Of a stretch of 64,000 nt of DNA, positions 1 to 7,711 are shown one piece after another. The first letter of the stretch is position 1, and each line of letters opens with the position of its first letter. The position numbers were made by a program, and so were the translations under genes. The notes beneath the pieces are model-generated. The model worked only from the letters and a program-made list of their open reading frames with translations, did no database searches and was not told the origin of the DNA. The stretch is from Nansenia antarctica. Lineage: Eukaryota > Chordata > Actinopteri > Argentiniformes > Microstomatidae. The stretch is taken from positions 30,815,827-30,879,826 of the forward strand of contig OZ022345.1 of assembly GCA_963989245.1 (NCBI GenBank), written 5' to 3'.

Positions 1-81
1 CTTCCAAACTTCAGAGGACAGGCGTGGCCGTCCATGGGGAAGTTCACCAGCTTCATAGGACACTCTGCACTGATGGTCAGC
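1..81 (-). CDS. gabra4: GABA-A receptor alpha subunit, Cys-loop exon (partial, 3' side off the window)
   Basis: Seen: on the minus strand an acceptor ...TGTGTGCAG|G at 84-82 opens an exon whose first base completes an Arg codon left as AG by the exon at 2363-2452. The frame then reads LTISAECPM and on to GHACPLKFGS, containing the Cys-loop signature C-x13-C of pentameric ligand-gated channels. Known: this corresponds to the 83-bp exon of vertebrate alpha-subunit genes, so about 2 bp lie beyond base 1. Role: the Cys-loop sits at the base of the extracellular GABA-binding domain and couples binding to opening of the chloride channel. The acceptor abuts a (TG)n tract on the sense strand. Remaining exons (transmembrane helices) would lie left of the window. 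Confidence 0.93.
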
Positions 82-83
<2 letters not shown>

Positions 84-134
<51 letters not shown>

Positions 135-153
135 CACACACACACATGCACAT

Positions 154-184
<31 letters not shown>

Positions 185-277
185 CGCACACACGCACGCA
201 CGCATGCACATACACACACACACACACACGCACACACACACGCACGCACACACAAACACACACACACACACACACAC
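84..277. repeat. (CA)n microsatellite next to exon acceptor
   Basis: About 190 bp of CA with CG/TA/AA variants. In the sense of the receptor gene (minus) it is (TG)n ending directly at the acceptor of the exon at 1-81. A hAT element at 278-1956 is inserted in it. Confidence 0.97.
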
Positions 278-1956
278 CAGGGTTTCCGTTAGAAAAATTT
301 GCCGTCGGACATCGTGTCCGGTAAGAATTCAATTTACCGGACAAACGTGATATATTCCGGTCATCATATTAAAATAGAATATTTTTTTTTTTTTTCAAAA
401 TCATATTTTTTTTCTTCCAAATCTAATATAGCTGTTTGTCGCGGTGATTACTGTTGTGTAGCGGCCTATATATGCCATTTAATGTCTATTTCTCATCCGA
501 TACGATTAGATGCGAGCTATATAATATATAATAATATAACATGATTTGACGCATGCGCGCTATGCCATGCGTCAAATCCAGCGCTGAACGGGTCCAGCGC
601 TGAACGGGCGCCTCACTGGGAACTGAACAGACAGCATCGATCAATGAACGGACTCCACATTACGTTAACTGAAGTTTGTTAAATTGTTTGGGATTAATGT
701 GAGTTTTCTATTTTCTCTTTCCAGTTTTACCCTTTTTTAAAAATCAATAAAACAACGTCATTTCTATAACCAGGTCTCGCTGGTTGGGAAGGCATTTCGT
801 TTAGCTCGGGAGTATGACAATGGGGAGAACATAACTGTTTATTGAGAAACAATTGATAGGCAGTCTGGGATACGTATATAAAGAAATACCACAATGTCTA
901 GATGTATAACATTTTATTGAACAGTAACAGTGCAAGCATGTAGGCTTCTGGCGTGACACGGCTAGCCTAATTTCCGTTCATATGCCTTTTATCAGATAAA
1001 ATAAAATAGAATAAAACTCTTTGAAAATAAATAGGCTTTAAATTAACTTGCAATGCGTATGTATAGGCTAATTTCCGTTCGATGTTACAGCCTAGGCCTA
1101 TCGCCTATGCCTTTTCTCAGATAGATAGGGGATAGCCTTAAATAAAATAGCCTAGAGTAAAAACTCTGAAAATAACAATGGCTGCTCATATAATTCAGCT
1201 ACTTATTAGGCCTACGTCGCTTTTTGGCAGCATTGAAGCGTGCAGCTGCGGACTTGAAATCAAAGCTGCAAAGTGTCTCTCCGCAACTTGCAATGCGCAT
1301 TAGCCGTGTGACCTTGCCCCTCCCCAAGGCGACTTCGGTCCGCAGTTTTAATTCGGTTCTGCAGAGAGAATCCTCTCTCTGCAGGCACACTGGAGACGGG
1401 AATCAAGCAGGCTATCTTGGCCAACGTCTTCAGAGTCAGACTTCTCCTCAGGCTCAGACTCATTGTTGCTTGGCTTCATGAAATAATTGCTAAGCTTACT
1501 TTGTTTTGCCATCTTTCCATTAATTTAATCGCTCGCTATGGTGCACTTTGAGCTGCAACGTTTGCGTATTACTATGGTGGACGGGTTGGCAGGGTTGCCA
1601 GATAGGCATGGGTTACCGCCGAATGGGCTACTGTGTTTAAGCGGTAATAGACTGGTTAAGCTGTAATCCCATCTGGCATCAATCCCATGTGGCACCTGTG
1701 CGCTGTTTCGCATAGGCCGGCCTATACATTAGGAGTCATCATCATGCCGGTGTCAAATCATATCATAATAAAAGAAATACATAGCCTATATATTCGTCTT
1801 TTTTAAAATAGAAGGAATCAGAATGTGAACTTTAGCGAATTGTATTCAAAGGGAATTATTTTCACCGGACAATATGTCCGACGACTTTTCAATTTGTCGG
1901 ACTTCAACAACTTTTACCGGACAAAGACCGGTAATTATCGGTTAACGGAAACCCAG
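278..1956. mobile_element. Non-autonomous hAT element inserted in CA repeat
   Basis: Seen: left end CAGGGTTTCCGTTA at 278 and right end TAACGGAAACCCAG at 1943-1956 are terminal inverted repeats. The 8 bp ACACACAC flank both sides (270-277 and 1957-1964), the hAT-type 8-bp target duplication, though this is ambiguous inside a CA tract. Subterminal GTCGGAC/GTCCGG motifs recur near both ends. The only coding trace is a C-terminal dimerisation fragment on the minus strand near 1199-1463. Two tandem copies of a CCAGCGCTGAACGGG unit lie near 579-608. The rest is non-coding. Length 1,679 bp, too short for a full hAT transposase. Confidence 0.85.
1199..1463 (-). pseudogene. hAT transposase C-terminal dimerisation-domain remnant
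   Basis: Minus-strand frames spell IPVSSVPAERGFSLQNRIKT, the hallmark of the hAT C-terminal dimerisation domain. After a one-base frameshift they continue as VTRLMRIAS and a basic tail ending KKRRRPNK. The N-terminal zinc finger and catalytic core are absent. It is decayed and cannot encode an active transposase. Confidence 0.8.
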
Positions 1957-2050
1957 ACACACACACAGACACATCCCTATCAGTATTAAAAGCAGATAGA
2001 TTATACTGGACCGGGGTCTTTTCAAACTACAACCCCCATAGCAGAGGGAG

Positions 2051-2369
2051 TAGAGCATGCTGGGTAGTGTAGTTACCTCATGGTGTTGAGCATGCTGGGT
2101 AGTGTAGTTACCTCATGGTGTGTAGAGCATGCTGGGTAGTGTAGTTACCTCATGGTGTGTAGAGCATGCTGGGTAGTGTAGTTACCTCATGGTGTAGAGC
2201 ATGCTGGGTAGTGTAGTTACCTCATGGTGTGTAGAGCATGCTGGGTAGTGTAGTTACCTCATGATGTAGAGCATGCTGGGTAGTGTAGTTACCTCATGGT
2301 GTAGAGCATGCTGGGTAGTGTAGTTACCTCATGGTGTAGAGCATGCTGGGTAGTGTAGTTACCTCATGG
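2051..2369. repeat. ~36-bp minisatellite carrying copies of a splice donor
   Basis: Nine tandem units (34-38 bp) of tagagcatgctgggtagtg followed by tagttacctcatggtgt. The last unit overlaps the end of the exon at 2363-2452, so every unit repeats, in gene sense, the exon end and donor ACCATGAG|GTAACT. Donor-like sites fall near 2072, 2107, 2143, 2181, 2215, 2252, 2288 and 2322; the true donor is at 2362-2361. Confidence 0.93.
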
Positions 2370-2452
2370 TGTACAGGATGGTTCCGTTCTTCATGATTCT
2401 GAACAGCTTGTTGGGGGCCGTCGTGGTGTGCTGCACGCTGCGCTTCCCGTTC
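2363..2452 (-). CDS. gabra4: GABA-A receptor alpha subunit, second half of the split 221-bp exon
   Basis: Seen: acceptor TTCCTGTAG at 2461-2453, 90-bp exon, donor ATGAG|GTAACT at 2363/2362. It reads (R)NGKRSVQH through APNKLFRIM to GTILYTM(R), ligand-binding-domain sequence of an alpha subunit. Phases fit: G completes AG from 42587, and AG is completed by G at 81. Known: alpha4 and alpha6 have Arg where alpha1/2/3/5 have the diazepam-binding His; here the residue is Arg, encoded across the junction. APNKLFRIM and KVWTPDTFF favour alpha4 over alpha6. Odd: a sequon usual in alpha subunits (HNMT) is HTTT, so this N-glycosylation site is missing. The acceptor is preceded by (TA)n instead of a pyrimidine tract, and the donor lies in a minisatellite of donor copies. 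Confidence 0.93.
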
Positions 2453-2460
2453 CTACAGGA

Positions 2461-2462
<2 letters not shown>

Positions 2463-2515
<53 letters not shown>

Positions 2516-2609
2516 ATACAATACACCATATATATATATATACAATACAATACGCTATATATATATACACACAAAACAATACACTATATATAATATACAC
2601 AATACAATA

Positions 2610-2668
<59 letters not shown>

Positions 2669-2787
2669 ACGCTATATATATATACACAATACAATACACT
2701 ATATATATACAATACAATACGCTATATATATATACACAATACAATACACTATATATATATACAATACAATACGCTATATATATATAT
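2463..2787. repeat. (TA)n with ACACAATACAATACGC interruptions
   Basis: Low-complexity (AT)n broken by CACAATACAATACAC/GCTATATA units of variable length. This is the gene-proximal edge of the intron satellite. Confidence 0.95.
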
Positions 2788-2995
2788 ATGTTACGGTACA
2801 TGTGGGAAAACTAGGGTTAGGGTTAGGTGCTAGGGTGCTACGGTTAAGGTTAGGGTTAGGGTTAGGGGTAGGGTTAGGGATAGGGATAGGATTAGGGTTA
2901 GGGTTAGACATGCCAGCATGTACAAAATCGACGTAGCACCTAACCCTAACCCTAGTTTTCCCACATGTACCGTATTCCCACATGTACCGTAACAT
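2788..2995. repeat. Telomere-like inverted repeat (hairpin)
   Basis: Left half begins ATGTTACGGTACATGTGGG, runs into (TTAGGG)n-like DNA and ...GGTGCTACG. The right half is its reverse complement: CGTAGCACCTAACCC...CCCACATGTACCGTAACAT. Degenerate TTAGGG units fill about 100 bp. The block is a foldback of interstitial telomere-like repeats inside the AT satellite. Confidence 0.85.
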
Positions 2996-3081
2996 ATATA
3001 TATATATATATATACACAATACGCTATATATATAAATATATATACAAAACAATACGCTATATATATATACAATACAATACG

Positions 3082-3126
<45 letters not shown>

Positions 3127-3149
3127 ATACAATAGTATATATATATATA
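2996..3149. repeat. AT-rich satellite segment
   Basis: (TA)n with ACACAATACGC interruptions, continuing the array on the far side of the telomere-like hairpin. Confidence 0.93.
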
Positions 3150-3255
3150 TACACTACCGTTCAAAAGTTTGGGGTCACCCAGACAATTTCGTGTTTTCCA
3201 TGAAAACTCACACTTTTATTTATCAAATGAGTTGCAAAATGAATAGAAAATATAG

Positions 3256-4309
3256 TCAAGACATTGAAAAGGTTAGAAATAATGATAAGAATGTCCCCTT
3301 TGCAGCAATTACAGCATTGCAGACCTTTGGCATTCTAGCTGTTAATTTGTTGAGGTAATCTGAAGAAATGTCACCCCACGCTTCCTGAAGCACCTCCCAC
3401 AAGTTGGATTGGCTTGATGGGCACTTCTTGCGTACCATACGGTCAAGCTGCCACAACAACTGAATGGGGTTGAGGTCTGGTGACTCCGCTGGCCACTCCA
3501 TTACAGACAGAATACTTCTTCGCCTGCTTCTTCCCTAAATAGTTCTTGCATAATTTGGAGGTGTGCTTTGGGTCATTGTCCTGTTGTAGGAGGAAATTGG
3601 CTCCAATCAAGCACTGTCCACAGGGTATGGCATGGCGTTGCAAAATTGAGTGATAGCCTTCCTTATTCAAAAGGCCTTTTACCTTGTACAAATCTCCCAC
3701 GTCACCAGCACCAAAGCAGCCCCAGACCATTACATTACCTCCACCATGCTTGACAGATGGCGTCAGGCACTCTTCCAGCATCTTTTCACTTGTTCTGCAT
3801 CTTCTCACAAATGTTCTTCTGTGTGATCCAAACACCTCAAACTTCGATTTGTCTGTCCATAACACTTCTCCTTCAATTCCTCTGTCCAATGTCTGTGTTT
3901 TTTTGCCCATATTAATTTTCCTTTTATTGGCCAGTCTCAGATATGGCTTTTTCTTTGCCACTCTGCCTAGAAGGCCAGCATCCCGGAGTCGCCTCTTCAC
4001 TGTAGACGTTGACACTGGCGTTTTGCAGGTACCATTTAATGAAGCTGCCAGTTAAGGACCTGTGAGGCGTCTATTTCTCAAACTAGAGACTCTAATGTAC
4101 TTGTCTTCTTGCTCAGTTGTGCACCGGGGCCTCCCACTTCTCTTTCTACTCTGGTTAGAGCCTGTTTGTGCTGTTCTCTGAAGGGAGTAGTACACACCGT
4201 TGTAGGAAATGTTCAGTTTCTTGGCAATTTCTCACATGGAATAGCCTTAATTTCTAAGAACAAGAATAGACTGTCAAGTTTCATATGAAAGTTCTCTTTT
4301 TCTGGCCAT
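3256..4309 (-). pseudogene. Tc1-like transposase remnant, element 1
   Basis: Reading from ATGGCCAGAAAA at 4309: N-terminal helix-turn-helix region broken by stops; then VKRRLRDAGLLGRVAKKKP; first catalytic Asp in VLWTDKSKFEVFG; second in LLQQDNDPKHTS; then a frameshift. The last catalytic position reads SPDLNPIQLLW, where active relatives have NPIE. The Glu-to-Gln change plus frameshifts make this copy inactive. The domain order is that of Tc1 transposases, which bind the inverted repeats and cut and paste at TA. Confidence 0.9.
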
Positions 4310-4584
4310 TTTGAGAGTATAATTGAACCCACAAATGTGATGCTCCAGATACTCAACTAGCTCAAAGGAAGGCCATTTGTACTGTGCTGTGCTAACGTAA
4401 TTGCACAAGGGTTTTCAAGGTTTTTCTAATCATCCATTAGTTTTTTAACGCGATTAGCAAACACAATGTACCATTAGAACACTGGAGTGACGGTTGCTGG
4501 AAATGGGCCTCTATACACCTTTGTAGATATTCCATTAAAAAACAGATGTTTGCCGCTAGAATAGTCATTTTCCACATTAACAAT

Positions 4585-4977
4585 GTATGAGTGTTTTATT
4601 TTTTTTATATATATATTTTTAATCCCTTTTTCACCCAATTTGGTATCCAATTGAACCCAACCTAGCATCCAATTATCCCCTGCCTATTGCGTAGGATCCG
4701 CCGCACGACCCAGAGGAGATCGCCAGGCAGACTAGCTGACTGGCTCCTCGAGCCCAGCACCGTTATTCCGGCACCCCGGGGCGCTGTTGCGCGACGGATC
4801 CTTGTCCGGAAATAGTCCTATACCGCCCTCTGGAGCGGCCGCTCAATATGCCGCTCCCTGTGTGCCTCGGCCATATCCGGATCTGGCGAGACCGGGATTT
4901 GATCCCAGTCCCCGGTGGGCAGCTTGCACTAGTGGCTAGTGCTTAGACCGCTACGCCACCGTGGGGCGTATGAGTGT
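4585..4977 (-). mobile_element. tRNA-derived SINE inserted in Tc1 element 1
   Basis: Direct repeats GTATGAGTGT at 4585-4594 and 4968-4977 bracket the insert. Read on minus, the head carries an A-box-like TGGCGTAGCGG and a B-box-like GGGATCAAATCC, the RNA polymerase III promoter boxes of a tRNA-derived SINE. The tail is A/T rich. The uninterrupted sequence survives in Tc1 element 2, confirming insertion after Tc1 arrival. Confidence 0.88.
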
Positions 4978-5079
4978 ATTTCTGATTAATTTAATGTTAT
5001 CTTCATTTAAAAAAACTGTGCTTTTCTTTCAAAAATAAGGACATTTCTAAGTGACCCCAAACTTTTGAACGGTAGTGTA

Positions 5080-5361
5080 TATACAATACAATACACATAT
5101 ATATATATATATACAGTATATACACAATACAATATGCTATATATATAGGTAGGTACAGTATACACATATACTGGAAATATATATATACAATACAATACGC
5201 TCCTATAGGAACACATATATATGTATATATATATATATAAAATAATATATATACCATATATATATAGGTAGGTACAGTATACACATATATATATATACAA
5301 TACAATACATTAATATATATACAATACATATATATATATATACCGGTAGGTAGGTACAGTA

Positions 5362-5400
<39 letters not shown>

Positions 5401-5420
5401 TATATAGGTAGGTACAGTAG

Positions 5421-5452
<32 letters not shown>

Positions 5453-5471
5453 TATATAGGTAGGTACAGTA

Positions 5472-5522
<51 letters not shown>

Positions 5523-5540
5523 TATAGGTAGGTACAGTAG
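5080..5540. repeat. GGTAGGTACAGTAGTATATA satellite
   Basis: Variable (TA)n separated by GGTAGGTACAGTAG motifs. Includes at 5201-5220 a 19/20 copy of the intron acceptor region at 2451-2470 (tcctaYaggaacacatatat). Confidence 0.95.
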
Positions 5541-5689
5541 TGTGACGCCTCCCACTCTGCCTGCATATTGGCTGTGGCTGGAGCCTTGGCCATCGCTGTG
5601 TGGGCATGATTCGTGAGCGTGCATGAGAACATTTCACACTGTTATTTTGGAGACCCCCACAAAGCTCAGCTTATAACTCGAACCCTGAT
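5541..5689. other. 150-bp unique segment inside the satellite
   Basis: Non-repetitive DNA between two satellite blocks. No TSD, open frame or known element seen; it may be ancestral intron sequence. Confidence 0.5.
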
Positions 5690-5907
5690 AGGTAGGTACA
5701 GTAGTATATACAGTATATATAGGTAGGTACAGTAGTATATAAATATATAGGTAGGTACAGTAGTATATATATAGGTAGGTACAGTAGTATATATATAGGT
5801 AGGTACAGTAGTATATATATAGGTAGGTACAGTAGTATATATATAGGTAGGTACAGTAGTATATATATATATATAAAGGTAGGTACAGTAGTATATATAT
5901 ATGTATA
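5690..5907. repeat. GGTAGGTACAGTAGTATATA satellite, regular block
   Basis: The most regular part of the array: about nine copies of roughly 24 bp, TATATATAGGTAGGTACAG(T)AG. Confidence 0.95.
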
Positions 5908-6145
5908 TACACTACCGTTCAAAAGTTTGGGGTCCTTATTTTTATAAGAAAAGCACAGTTTTTTTCAATGAAGATAACATTAAATTAATCAGAAATACAC
6001 TCTATACATTGTTAATGTGGAAAACAACTATTCTAGCTGCAAACATCTGTTTTTTAATGGAATATCTACATAGGTGTATAGAGGCCCATTTCCAGCAACC
6101 GTCACTCCAGTGTTCTAATGGTACATTGTGTTTGCTAATCGCGTT

Positions 6146-6293
6146 AAAAAGCTAATGGCCCCGCGGTGGTGTAGCAGTCTAAGCACTAGCCACTAGTGCA
6201 AGCTGCCCACCGGGGACTGGGATCGAAACCAAATTGGGTGAAAAAGGGATAAAATCCCCCCCCCCCAAAAAAAAAAAAAAAAAAAGCTAATGG
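6146..6293 (+). mobile_element. Internally deleted copy of the same SINE family
   Basis: Duplication AAAAAGCTAATGG at 6146-6158 and 6281-6293 flanks a 122-bp insert. The tRNA-like head (GCGGTGGTGTAGCAGTCTAA, close to the SINE in element 1) is joined directly to the family's tail (ACCAAATTGGGTGAAAAAGG) and a poly-A. The body is deleted. Confidence 0.85.
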
Positions 6294-6439
6294 ATGATTA
6301 GAAAACCCTTGAAAACCCTTGTGCACGTTAGCACAGCTAAAAACGGTTTTGCTGGTTAGAGAAGCTATACAAATGGCCTTCCTTTGAGCTAGTTGAGTAT
6401 CTGGAGCATCACATTTGTGGGTTCGATTATACTCTCAAA

Positions 6440-7473
6440 ATGGCCAGAAAAAGATAACTTTCATATGAAACTCGACAGTCTATTCTTGTTCTTAGAAATT
6501 AAGGCTATTCCATGTGAGAAATTGCCAAGAAACTGAACATTTCCTACAACGGTGTGTACTACTCGTTTCAGAAAACAGCACAAACAGGCTCTAACCAGAG
6601 TAGAAAGAGAAGTGGGAGGCCCCGGTGCACAACTGAGCAAGAAGACAAGTACATTAGAGTCTCTAGTTTGAGAAATAGACGCCTGAACTGGCAGCTTCAT
6701 TAATGGTACCCGCAAAACGCCAGTGTCAACGTCTACAGTGAAGAGGCGACTCCGGGATGCTGACCTTCTAGGCAGAGTGGCAAAGAAAAAGCCATATCTG
6801 ACACTGGCCAATAAAAGAAAAATATTAATAAGGGCAAAAGAACACAGACATTGGACAGAGGAAGATTGGAAAAAAGTGTTATGGACAGACACATCGAAGT
6901 TTGAGGTGTTTGGATCACACAGAAGAACATTTGTGAGATGCAGAACAACTGAAAAGATGCTAGAAGAGTGCCTGACGCCATTTGTCAAGCATGGTGGAGG
7001 TAATGTGATGGTCTGGGGCTGCTTTGGTGCTGGTAACGTGGGAGATTTGTACAAGGTAAAAGGGATTTTGAATAAGGAAGGCTATCACTCAATTTTGCAA
7101 CGCCATGCCATACCCTGTGGACAGCGCTTGATTGGAGCCAATTTCCTCCTACAACAGGACAATGACCCAAAGCACACCTCCAAATTATGCAAGAACTATT
7201 TAGGGAAGAAGCAGGCAGTTAGTATTCTGTCTGTAATGGAGTGGCCAACGGAGTCACCAGATCTCAACCCCATTGAGCTGTTGTGGGAGCAGCTTGACCG
7301 TATGGTACGCAAGAAGTGCCCATCAAGCCAATCCAACTTGTGGGAGGTGCTTCAGGAAGTGTGGGGTGAAATTTCTTAAGATTACCTCAACAAAATTAAC
7401 AGCTAGAATGCCAAAGGTCTGCAATGCTGTAATTGCTGCAAAGGGAGCATTCTTTGACGAAAGCAAAGTTTGA
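6440..7473 (+). pseudogene. Tc1-like transposase remnant, element 2 (DD38E spacing)
   Basis: Begins ATGGCCAGAAAAAG at 6440. Stops interrupt the N-terminal paired-type DNA-binding half, which still shows a GRPR linker. From 6723 to 7379 there is one open frame of 218 residues with all three catalytic positions: Asp in VLWTDTSKFEVFG, Asp in LLQQDNDPKHTS, Glu in SPDLNPIELLW. The frame breaks at 7379 and the C-terminus continues to about 7473. I count 38 residues between the second Asp and the Glu, where Tc1 and Sleeping Beauty have 34. Known: a DD38E sister family (Intruder) has been described in animals. Assignment to it is inference from spacing alone. Confidence 0.87.
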
Positions 7474-7636
7474 AGGACAAAATTATTATTTCAAATAAAA
7501 ATCATTATTTCTAACCGTGTCAATGTCTTGACTATATTTTCTATTCATTTTGCAACTCATTTGATAAATAAAAGTGTGAGTTTTCATGGAAAACATGAAA
7601 TTGTCTGGGTGACCCCAAACTTTCGAACGGTAGTGT

Positions 7637-7711
7637 GTATATATATATAGTACAGTAGTATATATATATATATAGGTAGGTACAGTAGTATATATATATA
7701 GGTAGGTACAG
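7637..7711. repeat. Satellite segment between Tc1 element 2 and a LINE
   Basis: Three GGTAGGTACAGTAGTATATA-type units, the same array as 5690-5907. Confidence 0.9.

Larger units (their letters stand above)
3152..5077 (-). mobile_element. Tc1/mariner element 1 (DD38E-type), disrupted by a SINE
   Basis: Ends begin CACTACCGTTCAAAAG at both extremities as inverted repeats, flanked by TA (3150-3151 and 5078-5079), the Tc1/mariner target site. The transposase is on the minus strand and decayed. A tRNA-derived SINE sits at about 4595-4967 with its own 10-bp duplication. A second copy of the family lies in the opposite orientation at 5910-7635. Confidence 0.93.
5910..7635 (+). mobile_element. Tc1/mariner element 2 (DD38E-type), with SINE fragment
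   Basis: Left end CACTACCGTTCAAAAG after TA at 5908-5909; right end CTTTCGAACGGTAGTG at 7620-7635, followed by TG rather than TA. Same family as element 1 but in inverted orientation about 0.8 kb away, with a more complete transposase on the plus strand. The left subterminal region has a short deletion relative to element 1. Confidence 0.92.

Noticed and set aside
24..350. Open frames of His/Thr or Val/Cys repeats in CA/GT tracts (also near 49170-49495, 51760-52146, 56013-56630 and 58211-58630)
   Set aside because: Translations of dinucleotide repeats; no codon or domain signal.
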